From assembly GCA_021814825.1 (NCBI GenBank), contig JAKAHS010000003.1, forward strand, positions 1-33,957: 33,957 bases of DNA. Direction: 5' to 3'. Source of the stretch: a bacterium. GTDB taxonomy: Bacteria; Patescibacteriota; Minisyncoccia; Phycocordibacterales; SBAW01. The translations under genes and the position numbers were made by a program. Below are positions 14,880 through 22,532 of this stretch, piece after piece (position 1 is the first letter of the stretch; the number at the start of each line of letters is the position of its first letter). Below the pieces are notes generated by a model. That model did not search any database. It was not told where the DNA came from and saw nothing but the letters and a program-made list of their open reading frames with translations.

Positions 14880-15287
14880 TCATTTCTCGCCCGTGCCTCG
14901 CGGCATGGGCGAGTTTTGTTTCGTGAGTTGCCCGTTCCAGCCGCCGAGCATTTTACCCACTTCGTCGAGCTTTGAAGAAAGCAATACGTACTGTCTATTC
15001 TGTAACGACTTAGCTTCCCACAGGACCATCAGTAATAGTTTTGCGGTATCGAGTTTGCGGATGGCGAGTCGAACCCACGGCGCTTTTTCTCCGCGTGGAA
15101 GAAAAGCAGCATACGCAGTCGACTCTATTATCTCAACGAGCAGCGAGTCGATTTTTCCTCCGATGGTGTAGCGATGCAGTTTTGGGAGCGTAGAATAATA
15201 CTCATGCCACAGCAGGTAAGTTTGTTTGATGCGCTCCAACACCGGCAGCAGGTTTCTGGGGGGGGGCTTTAGCAGGACGGTCTTCAC
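14880..15287 (-). CDS. avd: Avd-like DGR accessory protein (four-helix bundle)
   Basis: About 118-135 residues depending on the start. The core LERIKQTYLLWHEYYSTLPKLHRYTIG, then KIDSLLVEIIE, LDTAKLLLMVLWEAKSL and the ending LSSKLDEVGKMLGGWNGQ match the Avd / 23S-IVS four-helix-bundle family, whose basic pentamers bind the DGR reverse transcriptase and template RNA. As sequenced, the frame opens with a GTG at 15287 and codes Pro-Pro-Pro from the nine-C run (G on plus). With eight C, translation from ATG 15291 would give MSEDRPAKAPPRNLLPVLERI, and a TATCCT lies 7 nt before that ATG. It is head to head with the RT gene and overlaps it by about 60-90 nt, an unusual arrangement, since avd normally runs with RT. 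Confidence 0.85.
   Translation of the reverse strand: MKTVLLKPPPRNLLPVLERIKQTYLLWHEYYSTLPKLHRYTIGGKIDSLLVEIIESTAYAAFLPRGEKAPWVRLAIRKLDTAKLLLMVLWEAKSLQNRQYVLLSSKLDEVGKMLGGWNGQLTKQNSPMPRGTGEK
14886..14917 (+). terminator. Hairpin and U tract after the TR
   Basis: Stem CTCGCCCGTGCC (14886-14897) and GGCATGGGCGAG (14902-14913), 12 bp with one G-T pair and a TCGC loop, followed by TTTTGTTT. Oriented to end a plus-strand template RNA 13 nt after the TR. The same bases encode the last residues of avd on the other strand. Confidence 0.7.
15191..15196 (+). promoter_or_regulatory. Candidate -10 (TAGAAT) of the RT gene
   Basis: TAGAAT is followed by seven bases and an ATG at 15204, the leaderless layout seen at other genes. 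Translation from that ATG reads MPQQVSLFDALQHRQQVSGG and enters the nine-G run. It joins the RT frame only if the run has eight G. Confidence 0.4.
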
Positions 15288-16386
15288 TCATACCTATGAG
15301 GATATCATCTCCATCCCAAACCTGCTTGCGGCGTGGCGTGAATTTGTGAGAGGCAAAAGCGGCAAGCCCGACGTGCAGGAATTTCAGTATCGGTTATTTG
15401 GCAACATTTTCGCACTGCACACTGAACTGAAGTACAAGACGTACGCTCACGGCAGCTACCGTCACTTCAAGGTCAACGACCCCAAGCCGCGCGATATTCA
15501 TAAAGCGAGCGTGCGCGACAGACTGGTGCACCATGCCATCTACCGCGTCCTCTACCCGTTCTTCGACCGCACATTCATCGCTGACTCATATTCATGTAGG
15601 AATTGGAAGGGGACGCATAAAGCGATGAACCGTTTCCGTACCTTTGCTCGCAAGGTGTCGGAGAACGATACGCGCACCTGCTGGGTCCTCAAGTGCGACA
15701 TACGGAAGTTCTTCGCATCGGTAGACCAGCATGTGCTCCGTACGATCCTTGAGCGATACATTACTGATTCCGACATTCTGCTCTTGCTCGATCGTGTCAT
15801 TGGCAGTTTCTATAGCACGGAAATAGGCAAAGGGTTGCCGCTTGGCAATCTCACCTCGCAACTGCTCGTGAATATCTACATGAATGAGTTCGATCAGTTC
15901 ATGAAGCACACGATCAAAGCGAGATACTACACCCGCTATGCTGACGACTTCGTGATAGTGAGTAGAGACAGAAGAGAGCTCGAAGCAATGCTGCCGAAGA
16001 TAGACGCGTTTCTTCATGAGTCGCTCAAACTCACCCTTCATCCACAGAAGGTATCGATCGCCACACTAGTCTCCGGCGTCGACTTCCTCGGTTGGGTGCA
16101 CTTTCCCGGCCACCGCGCGCTGCAGACCGCTACGAAGCGCCGAGCACTGCGCCGTACTCAAGGTCTTGAGGTAGATAGTCCGACGGTGCGATCGTATCTT
16201 GGAATGATGAGCCATGGGAATACAAGGAAGGCGAGAAGCGCAATTGAATCTCAGTACAGCATGTCAGGTCGTATAGATGGCCAGCATCTTGGGTTGACAG
16301 AATGGCCGCGCTCCGATTTCATACAGGCAGGAGGTAACCAACCAGAGAGAGGCGAAGATGCAAACACTCGTGACGTTCCAGGATGA
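15229..16386 (+). CDS. DGR reverse transcriptase
   Basis: About 385 residues. RT motifs: TYEDIISIPNLLAAW (N-terminal helix typical of DGR RTs), PKPRDIHKASVRDRLVHHAI, motif A KCDIRKFFASVD (Asp157), the DGR-type LGNLTSQ at 205-211 in place of the QGxxxSP of other RTs, and catalytic YADD at 237-240, followed by VDFLGW. It copies the TR RNA into cDNA with errors at adenines for transfer to the VR. The intact frame starts at ATG 15229 (or TTG 15226) with weak signals. The better-placed ATG 15204 is out of frame by one base at the G run 15258-15266. The gene overlaps avd on the other strand and the next gene by 29 nt. Confidence 0.95.
   Translation: MRSNTGSRFLGGGFSRTVFTHTYEDIISIPNLLAAWREFVRGKSGKPDVQEFQYRLFGNIFALHTELKYKTYAHGSYRHFKVNDPKPRDIHKASVRDRLVHHAIYRVLYPFFDRTFIADSYSCRNWKGTHKAMNRFRTFARKVSENDTRTCWVLKCDIRKFFASVDQHVLRTILERYITDSDILLLLDRVIGSFYSTEIGKGLPLGNLTSQLLVNIYMNEFDQFMKHTIKARYYTRYADDFVIVSRDRRELEAMLPKIDAFLHESLKLTLHPQKVSIATLVSGVDFLGWVHFPGHRALQTATKRRALRRTQGLEVDSPTVRSYLGMMSHGNTRKARSAIESQYSMSGRIDGQHLGLTEWPRSDFIQAGGNQPERGEDANTRDVPG
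15258..15266 (+). repeat. G9 homopolymer shared by RT and avd
   Basis: Nine consecutive G inside the overlapping 5' ends of two opposed genes. Removing one G puts RT in frame with ATG 15204 and, on the other strand, avd in frame with ATG 15291. It is therefore a candidate slippage switch or a one-base sequencing/assembly error. Confidence 0.9.
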
Positions 16387-16600
16387 GATGGGGACACCGT
16401 TCCACTGTGTCCTGGCTGGCGATGATTGGCTGGAAAGCGGCTTGATCGACAGCGTCGGGCAAGAGATCGAGGTGGTCGACTCAGAAGACCAGCCGGGAGA
16501 GCCCTACATCGTCGTTGAAATCACCCCCGAGGCGCAAGACTGTCTTGCGGGTGCGGTCAATGAAGTGACGCTTCGCAAAAAGAGGCGCCTTCTCAACTGA
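16358..16600 (+). CDS. Small protein downstream of the DGR reverse transcriptase
   Basis: 80 residues, acidic, with no transmembrane segment. It opens with the strand-like MQTLVTFQDEMGTPFHCVLAGDDW, then SVGQEIEVVDSEDQPGEPYIVVEITPE, and ends in a basic tail (RKKRRLL). I do not recognise the family. The ATG overlaps the 3' end of the RT gene by 29 nt and has GAGAGG five bases upstream, so translation is probably coupled to RT. A strong terminator follows within 16 nt. Being the last gene of the DGR unit suggests an accessory role or a host-retained cargo gene, but nothing in the sequence shows which. Confidence 0.65.
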   Translation: MQTLVTFQDEMGTPFHCVLAGDDWLESGLIDSVGQEIEVVDSEDQPGEPYIVVEITPEAQDCLAGAVNEVTLRKKRRLLN

Positions 16601-16615
16601 CCCCGGGAAGACGGT

Positions 16616-16645
16616 AAAGCGCGGACGAAGTCCGCGCTTTTTCTT
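16616..16645 (+). terminator. Terminator of the DGR unit
   Basis: Perfect 11-bp stem AAAGCGCGGAC/GTCCGCGCTTT with a GAA loop, followed by TTCTTTTTG. It closes the RT plus small-gene transcript and separates it from the convergent ruvB. Confidence 0.85.
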
Positions 16646-16653
16646 TTTGTCTT

Positions 16654-17712
16654 CTATCCGATCAGTTTGTCCTGGAGATCGTCTGGCGTATCGAAACCGA
16701 GATGTGCGTACGCTTTTGGCGTGGCGACGCGCCCGCGCGGCGTGCGCTCAATGAGACCGAGCTGCAGCAGGTACGGTTCGTGCACATCGGAAAGCGTGTT
16801 CGGCTCCTCGGCAAGCGCCGCTGCGACCGCGCCGACGCCCGCAGGGCCGCCGCCAAAGCGCTCGATAAGTACTTCCAGAAGCCGGCGATCGGTGGGAGTG
16901 AGACCGAGTTCGTCCACCTCAAGCATGCCGAGCGCCTCGGCGGCGACCCGCTTCGTGATCGGCGAGCGCTTAAGCTGGGCGAAATCGCGTGCGCGCTTGA
17001 GCAGATAGTTTGCGGTGCGCGGAGTGAAGCGCGCGCGGCGCGCGATCTCGCGAACGGCCTCTTCTTCAATTTCAACACCAAGGATCGCCGCTGATCGTCG
17101 CACGATCGCCGCGATGTCGTCCTCGCTGTAGAACTCTAAGCGGAAACTGCCGCCGGAGAATCGTGAGCGAAGCGGCGCGGAGAGGTCGGCGACGCGCGTA
17201 GTCGCAGCGATGAGCGTGAACGGCGGCAGCGGCAACTCGATCGTGCGTGCACTCGGCCCCTTGCCGATGATGATATTGAGCACGCCCGACTCCATCGCGG
17301 GGTAGAGCACTTCTTCGATCGTCCGCGGCAGTCGGTGGATCTCGTCGATGAAAAGAATATCGCGCGGCGAGAGGTTGGTGAGAAGCGCAGCCAAGTCGCC
17401 GACGCGTTCGATCGCCGGGCCGGAGGTGGTGCGAAGGTTGCCGTCGAGTTCGTGTGCGATGAGATGAGCGAGCGTGGTCTTGCCGAGGCCGGGCGGACCG
17501 TAAAAAAGGACGTGTTCGGGCGGAGTGTTGCGCTCGCGCGCTGCGGTGATGAGCACGTGCAGATTATTTTTGATACTTTCTTGCCCTATGTATTCATCCC
17601 ATGCGGCAGGGCGCAGCGTGGCATCGAGCGATGGAGAGGGAGCAGCCGCTTCCCCTTGTGGCACAACGATATTTTCCGCATCATCGAACCCGTCTTGTGA
17701 AGAGCTTGACAT
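16654..17712 (-). CDS. ruvB: Holliday junction branch-migration ATPase RuvB
   Basis: 352 residues. AAA+ domain with Walker [10 protein letters not shown] (72-80), Walker [11 protein letters not shown] (118-127), sensor 1 TLIAATTR and the arginine-finger region LRSRF (181-185), then the winged-helix DNA-binding domain ([22 protein letters not shown]). It drives branch migration with RuvA. It is convergent with the DGR and stands apart from ruvA and ruvC. An acidic N-terminal extension of about 25 residues precedes the usual family start ([12 protein letters not shown]). Confidence 0.96.
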   Translation of the reverse strand: MSSSSQDGFDDAENIVVPQGEAAAPSPSLDATLRPAAWDEYIGQESIKNNLHVLITAARERNTPPEHVLFYGPPGLGKTTLAHLIAHELDGNLRTTSGPAIERVGDLAALLTNLSPRDILFIDEIHRLPRTIEEVLYPAMESGVLNIIIGKGPSARTIELPLPPFTLIAATTRVADLSAPLRSRFSGGSFRLEFYSEDDIAAIVRRSAAILGVEIEEEAVREIARRARFTPRTANYLLKRARDFAQLKRSPITKRVAAEALGMLEVDELGLTPTDRRLLEVLIERFGGGPAGVGAVAAALAEEPNTLSDVHEPYLLQLGLIERTPRGRVATPKAYAHLGFDTPDDLQDKLIG

Positions 17713-17778
17713 AGATTGTTTAGTATGCTAACCTTTTGACAGTTCTCACGATTTCTTCTCACCGAGAATGCGCTCATG

Positions 17779-17945
17779 TTCGAGGGAGCATATCTCTAAG
17801 CAATACGACCAACCCTGGTTTTGGGACCGATTTAAGGACGCTTCGGCAGCAGTTTTTATACTGTTCCCGCGGGGGCTATCCTCAGAACCGTCTTCCACTT
17901 TCGATTTATCGAAATGAGTATTGCTTAGAGGTATGCGGTCTCGAA
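17779..17945 (+). ncRNA. Candidate structured RNA (6S-like layout)
   Basis: Within the 392-nt gap between ruvB and pyrC, a 28-nt inverted repeat pairs 17779-17806 with 17918-17945: 6 bp, a small internal loop, then 18 bp with one G-U. Inside, GGTTTTG (17817-17823) can pair with CAGAACC (17883-17889), and smaller hairpins include TTTCGAT/ATCGAAA. One long, interrupted stem recalls 6S RNA, but no 6S sequence hallmark was recognised. A possible promoter (TTGACA 17706-17711, TAACCT 17729-17734) lies upstream. The strand is inferred; no convincing protein gene fills the gap. Confidence 0.35.
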
Positions 17946-18055
17946 TCAACGAGTCGCAAAGAACAACATGCAAGAAAACATAACTTCCATAACTGTACTC
18001 TTTTGGCTTAGCGATTCAATATTGACCCAACTTAGAGCCATGTTCTAAAGAAAAG

Positions 18056-18088
18056 CCCTCGGCTGCGTAAATGCAACCGAGGGTTTTT
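18056..18088. terminator. Bidirectional terminator between the ruvB-pyrC gap and pyrC
   Basis: Stem CCCTCGGCTGC/GCAACCGAGGG with one G-U and loop GTAAAT, followed on the plus side by TTTTTGT and on the minus side by CTTTTCTTT. It ends pyrC and could also end a plus-strand RNA from the gap. Confidence 0.8.
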
Positions 18089-18104
18089 GTATTTCAACTT
18101 CAGA

Positions 18105-19172
18105 TCACTCGACCGACGGCTCGAGCTGCCAGAGGATCTGTTCGCCGGCGCGGAGCGGGACGACCGTGTTGCCTTCTCCGTACTCATAGGACTGCGGCAC
18201 GAGCCACGGCTTCTCGACGAGCGTGATGGTTTCCATATTGCGCGGAAGGCCATAGAAGTCTGCGCCGGTGAAAGAGGCGAAGGCTTCAAGCTTGTCGAGT
18301 GCGTTCATTTCCGCGAACACTTCGGCGTAGAGCTCGATGCCGGCGTGCGCCGTAAAACATCCGGCGCAGCCACATGCGGCTTCCTTCGTGTGTTTGGCAT
18401 GCGGCGCCGAGTCGGTGCCGAGGAAGAAGCCAGGGCTGCCGGATGCCACTGCCGCGACTAGTGCTTGGCGATGAGTCTCGCGCTTGAGGACCGGCAGACA
18501 GTAGTGATGCGGTCGGACCCCGCCCTGGAAGATCGCGTTGCGATTGAGGAGCAGATGATGCGCGGTGATGGTCGCTGCCGTTTGACTGCCCATACTCCTG
18601 TCGTAGTTGACGTAATCGACGCCGTCCTTGGTGGTAACGTGCTCGAGCACTATCTTGAGCGCCGGGTGTCCCCTGCGGATCGGCACCAAGACGCGTTCGA
18701 TGAAGACTCGCTCGCGGTCGAAGATGTCGACCGCAAGGTCGGTCACTTCGCCGTGCACGCACAGCGGCACTTCGGAGCGCTCCATTGCCTCGAACCGGTC
18801 GTGCAGCTTGTCGATGTCGGTCACGCCCGCGTCCGAGTTGGTAGTTGCGCCTGCCGGATAGAGTTTGAACCCGAGCACGAGATCTTCTTGTGCCGCGCGC
18901 GCCACCTCCTCGACCGACGTGTTGTCGGTGAGGTAGATGAACATGCGCGGGTCGAAGTCGGTGCCCGCGGGCAAGACGCGCAGGATGCACTCCCGATAGG
19001 CAAGCGCCTGCGCCACGGTCGTGACCGGCGGCTTGAGGTTGGGCATGATGCCCGCCCGCCCAAACCGCCGCGCACTGAAAGGCAGCACAGCCGCCATGCC
19101 CTCCCCGTCGCGCACATGCAGATGCCAGTCATCCGGGCGGATGATGGAAAGACGCCTAGGTTTCATTTCCAT
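18105..19172 (-). CDS. pyrC: Dihydroorotase, PyrC type
   Basis: 355 residues from the ATG at 19172, which has AAGGAG six bases upstream. All metal ligands of the class II (E. coli-like) enzyme are visible: His17 and His19 (WHLHVRDG), Lys103 ([16 protein letters not shown], the carboxylated Lys), His140 (LCVHGE), His178 (LEHVTT) and Asp254 (GTDSAPH). It interconverts carbamoyl-aspartate and dihydroorotate in pyrimidine synthesis. The start overlaps the end of pyrD by 10 nt, so the two are translationally coupled. No other pyrimidine genes are in the window. Confidence 0.95.
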   Translation of the reverse strand: MEMKPRRLSIIRPDDWHLHVRDGEGMAAVLPFSARRFGRAGIMPNLKPPVTTVAQALAYRECILRVLPAGTDFDPRMFIYLTDNTSVEEVARAAQEDLVLGFKLYPAGATTNSDAGVTDIDKLHDRFEAMERSEVPLCVHGEVTDLAVDIFDRERVFIERVLVPIRRGHPALKIVLEHVTTKDGVDYVNYDRSMGSQTAATITAHHLLLNRNAIFQGGVRPHHYCLPVLKRETHRQALVAAVASGSPGFFLGTDSAPHAKHTKEAACGCAGCFTAHAGIELYAEVFAEMNALDKLEAFASFTGADFYGLPRNMETITLVEKPWLVPQSYEYGEGNTVVPLRAGEQILWQLEPSVE

Positions 19173-20143
19173 TTGAGACTCCTTATGTGAACGTGGTTGG
19201 CGTGATCGATGATGCGGCTCATGTGATGCGGACGCACTACCGCAAGTGAGCCGATGAATACCGCGTCTGCAAGCGACAGCACATCGATGTCTGTTTCGGT
19301 GCGGATGCCGTTGCCGGCAACGATCGGAATGGAAACGCCGCTTTCGCGCAGCTCCCACACCTTTTGGATCGTGAGCGGAAGACAGGCCGGACTCGAAAGG
19401 CCGCCATCTGCCGCGACACCGCGTCGTCTGATCGGCGATACCTTCCCGTACGGCGACCAGTCGATCTGGTCAGTGCCGAAGAACGGAATGGTGTTACCGA
19501 CCCAGAGACCGTCCGCAACACGCGACACCTCGACGAGAACCGATGTCGGCATCAGCGCGTTGCAGTTGATGACGACCGGTATGCCGAGCATCGACTTGGC
19601 GGTTTCCGTCTGCGTGCAGATCTCGTCTTTGAATTCCGCGAGATCATGACCGCTGTTGGGACAACCGAAGTTGATCTGAAGCGCGACCGATGCACGGAAA
19701 GGCAGATACGGCCGGAGCAGTGCACAGAAATCGCGCAGCTCCGCTTCGCGTCCGCTCGCATCGCCGGCGACCGCCATGAACGATATGAAGAACGGCTGAG
19801 TGATGCTGTAGTACGCGCCGCTGCGAAGATAGAACGCTGCTCCGAAGTTGGACAGGCCGACCGCATTCGCCATCTCGCCGCGCATGAAGTCGACCCAGAT
19901 ACACTTGGGTGCGAATTCCTTAGGCGTGGTGCCGTCCTCCCGGAGAGGCATGTTGCCATCCTCCCCGAAGGCTTTGCCGCGCCGCGGCAGGAGCGTGAGG
20001 GTTTTGCCGGAAAAGCCGGTGCCGCGCCAGTCCATGCCGAGATATTTCCAATAGCGATGGAATGGGTACCCCTCGCCATAGAAGCCTCGCGCGCCGGTGG
20101 CGCAGAACACCGAACCGTACTTCTCACCGTCAAGTATGAGCAT
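19163..20143 (-). CDS. pyrD: Dihydroorotate dehydrogenase-like protein
   Basis: 326 residues from the ATG at 20143 (AAGGA upstream at good distance). TIM-barrel FMN enzyme: [13 protein letters not shown] (about 170-185) is the family's conserved strand-loop, followed by [10 protein letters not shown], a [11 protein letters not shown] segment, and the C-terminal phosphate-binding [29 protein letters not shown]. It oxidises dihydroorotate to orotate. The sequence is divergent from the standard classes, so the electron acceptor cannot be told. The adjacent pyrC, the step before in the pathway, strongly supports the role. Some doubt remains about other FMN-barrel oxidoreductases. Confidence 0.82.
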   Translation of the reverse strand: MLILDGEKYGSVFCATGARGFYGEGYPFHRYWKYLGMDWRGTGFSGKTLTLLPRRGKAFGEDGNMPLREDGTTPKEFAPKCIWVDFMRGEMANAVGLSNFGAAFYLRSGAYYSITQPFFISFMAVAGDASGREAELRDFCALLRPYLPFRASVALQINFGCPNSGHDLAEFKDEICTQTETAKSMLGIPVVINCNALMPTSVLVEVSRVADGLWVGNTIPFFGTDQIDWSPYGKVSPIRRRGVAADGGLSSPACLPLTIQKVWELRESGVSIPIVAGNGIRTETDIDVLSLADAVFIGSLAVVRPHHMSRIIDHANHVHIRSLKWK

Positions 20144-20172
20144 GATCTTTCCTTCTGGTTTGTGAAGAACAC

Positions 20173-20192
20173 GGCTTCTTGAGAAAGAAGCC
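20173..20192 (-). promoter_or_regulatory. Hairpin in the pyrD leader
   Basis: Perfect 8-bp stem GGCTTCTT/AAGAAGCC with a four-base loop, between the promoter and the Shine-Dalgarno of pyrD. No U tract follows. It may modulate translation or mRNA stability. Confidence 0.5.
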
Positions 20193-20211
20193 ACCGAACT
20201 ATCTGCGGGGT

Positions 20212-20240
20212 ACTGTAGGTGAAAAAGGAGGGGCGGTCAA
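20212..20240 (-). promoter_or_regulatory. Promoter of the pyrD-pyrC operon
   Basis: On the minus strand TTGACC (-35, 20235-20240), a 17-nt spacer and TACAGT (-10, 20212-20217). The predicted leader is about 60 nt, in contrast to the leaderless genes nearby. Confidence 0.65.
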
Positions 20241-20247
20241 TGCGACA

Positions 20248-20745
20248 TCAGTGCGCCGCGAGAATGTTTGCGGCGACCACGAACATAGCGATGATAAGCA
20301 CCTGCGAAGCGATGCCGAGAACGCTGCGGCCTTCTTGGCGGAGTCGATGCGGTGAATGAGTTCGGTTGTGAAGATCCTGCATCGCCTTGATCGGACGGGT
20401 CGGCAGACGTGTATAGATGAATTGAAGGAAGTCAGGCGCGATACCGCCTGCTATGCCGGCGATTATCGCGAGAAGCGCGCCGGATCCTCCGAAGAAAAAG
20501 AATGAGAGAGCGATGCCGAGCAGCAGGTCGCAGCCGATATCGAACAGGTCGATGAACAAAGCGCGGTCGAGCACCAGTGCGCCTCCCCGATCTGGGTCGA
20601 TCGAGGAATAGAGCGGGTAGTCCCAGTGAGGGATCGCGTCGAGCGCGTAATGACTCGCGAAGCCAAGACAAAAACCGAGCACGGGTTGTGCGGGGGTGAG
20701 TGAAGCAAGCGCAGCGCCCGCGATCGCGTGAGTGGTAAGGGTCAT
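20248..20745 (-). CDS. Integral membrane protein, YdjM/DUF457-like
   Basis: 165 residues with about four hydrophobic segments. The N-terminal THAIAGAALASL and the SHYALDAIPHWDYPLYS motif place His and Asp residues as in the DUF457/YdjM group of putative membrane-bound metal-dependent hydrolases. A second Asp-rich loop (DRALFIDLFDIGCD) and GGIAPDFLQFIYTRLP follow. A His-rich cytoplasmic stretch (LHNRTHSPHR) precedes the last helix. The reaction is not known. It is separated from pilB by 32 nt on the same strand and may be read from its transcript. Confidence 0.6.
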   Translation of the reverse strand: MTLTTHAIAGAALASLTPAQPVLGFCLGFASHYALDAIPHWDYPLYSSIDPDRGGALVLDRALFIDLFDIGCDLLLGIALSFFFFGGSGALLAIIAGIAGGIAPDFLQFIYTRLPTRPIKAMQDLHNRTHSPHRLRQEGRSVLGIASQVLIIAMFVVAANILAAH

Positions 20746-20777
20746 GTGCGTAGTACAACTCGTGGCATGGTGCGGCG

Positions 20778-22460
20778 TTACTGCGCCTGCAGATCGACCA
20801 CGCGGCCGAGTTCGGCGATCGAGGTGATGCCGCGCAGGACTTTGAGGATGCCATCTTCGGTCATGGACGGCATGCCCTGCGGACGCGCTGCGTCGAAGAT
20901 CTCGCGCGCTGATGGTTTGGTGATGAGCACGTCTTCGATCGCGCGGTCCATGAAGATCGCCTCAAAGATGCCGACGCGCCCTTTGTAGCCGCGGCCGTTG
21001 CATGTTTCGCAGCCGCCTTCGCGCGCGTCGGAGACGAGCGTCTTGTTCTGCGGGATGAGCGCGCGGTCGACGACCCCGCCAAGCGTGCGATCGATCAGCC
21101 GCTGCTCGTCCGCGGTGGCGGGGCGCTGCACGCGGCACTCGGGGCAGAGCTTGCGCACGAGGCGTTGTGCCATCGCAACGTTGATCGATGACGACAGCAC
21201 CTTTTCACTGACACCAAGATCGATGAGGCGGGGGAACGCGCCGGCGGCGTCGTTGGTGTGCAGCGTCGAGAAGACGAGGTGGCCGGTGAGGGCGGCGTTG
21301 ATCGCGGTCGTTGCCACCTCATCGTCGCGGATCTCGCCGACCATGATGATGTCGGGATCTTGGCGCAGCGCCGAGCGCAGGCCGGCCGCGAAGGTGTAGC
21401 CCTTTTCGGCCTCGACCTGCGTCTGTACGATGCCTTCAAGGTGGTATTCGATCGGGTCTTCGATCGTGATGATCTTCGATTCGGGGTTGTTGACCTTGCG
21501 CAGGAACGCGTAGAGCGTCGTCGTCTTACCGCTCCCCGTCGGACCGGTCGTGAGGATCATGCCGTTTGGTTTTGCGATCTCGCGCTCAATGCGCAAGCGA
21601 TACTTTTCTTCCATGCCGAGGCTCTCCAGCGGCACTTTGATTGATTTCGGATTGAGCAAGCGCATCACCATGGTCTCGCCATAGGAACCAGGCAGCACGG
21701 ATGAGCGGATCTCGATCTCTTCGTCGCTCACCTTGATGCTGAAGCGGCCGTCTTGCGCGGCGTTCGTGACGTTGAGCTTGAGACCGGAGAGAAGCTTGAG
21801 GCGCGAGAGCATGAGATGGAATGTTTCAGGATCGATCTGCAGGATGTCGACGAGGACGCCATCGAGGCGGTAGCGCAGGCGCACTGCTTTCTCCTCCGGC
21901 TCAAGATGGATGTCGGAAGCGTCGATCGTGAGCGCGCCGGCGAGCATGATTTGCAGAAGGCGCGTCACGCGGTAGGCGCGGTTGAGCGAGATCGCTTCCG
22001 ACATGAGGCTCGCGATGCGTGCGGTGCTGGTGGCTTGCGTGAGCAGCAGTTCGAAGTCGCCACCGGTGATATCGAAGATGCCGGCATGACTCTCGACCGC
22101 ATAGGAGAGATCGGCGTAATGATCCCACGCGCGCCTGAGGCTGGCTTCAGAACATATATAGAGAGTGATGGTGTAGCCGGCGTCTTGCAGTTTCTGCACC
22201 GCGAGTTTCGTCTTGGTGCTCTCCGGCTCATGCGCGGCGACCGAGATGCGTTTGCCGACGCGACCGTAGGCGGCGATCTTCGCATCACGCGCCTCTTCCT
22301 CGGGTATGAGGCGCAGCGCATCGGTGTTGGTGGGTACCAGCGAGAGATCGATGTACTCGACACCGTATTTTTTTGAAAGGATGAGCGCGAGCTCTTCGGC
22401 TTCGCGGTCGCGCAGCACTTGCAAGCGCTTGAGTTCTTCGCTGTCGGCGAATTGGGGCAT
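20778..22460 (-). CDS. pilB: Type IV pilus assembly / type II secretion ATPase (PilB/GspE)
   Basis: 560 residues. The N-terminal MshEN-like region (about 20-115) is followed by a second N-terminal domain and the hexameric ATPase core: Walker A GPTGSGKTT (306-314), the Asp box, Walker B DPDIIMVGEIRD, and the His box LVFSTLHTND. The zinc-binding tetracysteine has CPEC (about 440) and CETC (about 500). It powers pilus extension. CPR genomes commonly carry type IV pili genes, but here only the ATPase is present in the window. It is divergent from tsaE. Confidence 0.92.
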   Translation of the reverse strand: MPQFADSEELKRLQVLRDREAEELALILSKKYGVEYIDLSLVPTNTDALRLIPEEEARDAKIAAYGRVGKRISVAAHEPESTKTKLAVQKLQDAGYTITLYICSEASLRRAWDHYADLSYAVESHAGIFDITGGDFELLLTQATSTARIASLMSEAISLNRAYRVTRLLQIMLAGALTIDASDIHLEPEEKAVRLRYRLDGVLVDILQIDPETFHLMLSRLKLLSGLKLNVTNAAQDGRFSIKVSDEEIEIRSSVLPGSYGETMVMRLLNPKSIKVPLESLGMEEKYRLRIEREIAKPNGMILTTGPTGSGKTTTLYAFLRKVNNPESKIITIEDPIEYHLEGIVQTQVEAEKGYTFAAGLRSALRQDPDIIMVGEIRDDEVATTAINAALTGHLVFSTLHTNDAAGAFPRLIDLGVSEKVLSSSINVAMAQRLVRKLCPECRVQRPATADEQRLIDRTLGGVVDRALIPQNKTLVSDAREGGCETCNGRGYKGRVGIFEAIFMDRAIEDVLITKPSAREIFDAARPQGMPSMTEDGILKVLRGITSIAELGRVVDLQAQ

Positions 22461-22520
22461 ACCACCAGCTTACCGCTTTTAGCCTCTAGCTTCTAGCTTT
22501 GATTCAGAATAACTCGCTGT

Positions 22521-22526
22521 TATAGT
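22521..22526 (+). promoter_or_regulatory. -10 TATAGT of tsaE (leaderless)
   Basis: TATAGT ends six bases before the tsaE ATG. Identical hexamer and spacing occur at tyrS. Confidence 0.55.
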
Positions 22527-22532
22527 GAGCGC

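Noticed and set aside
14641-15171. Plus-strand open frame of 176 codons containing the TR, as a second DGR target gene
   Set aside because: It opens with a TTG without a ribosome-binding site, runs through the TR and antisense to avd, and its only familiar part is the TR translation. A TR in the target's frame keeps an open frame by design.
13153-15287. CRISPR array or toxin-antitoxin system
   Set aside because: No regularly spaced repeats occur in the window, and the only near-identical long repeats are the VR/TR pair. No toxin or antitoxin family was recognised.
17736-18011. 91-codon plus-strand frame between ruvB and pyrC
   Set aside because: Mixed, Cys/His-rich composition, no start signal, and it covers both arms of the long inverted repeat, which better explains the sequence.
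18286-19358. Long extra frames and N-terminal extension around pyrC
   Set aside because: The extension (from 19358) lies inside pyrD and is Arg/His-rich; AAGGAG selects ATG 19172. The other frames are codon-position shadows.
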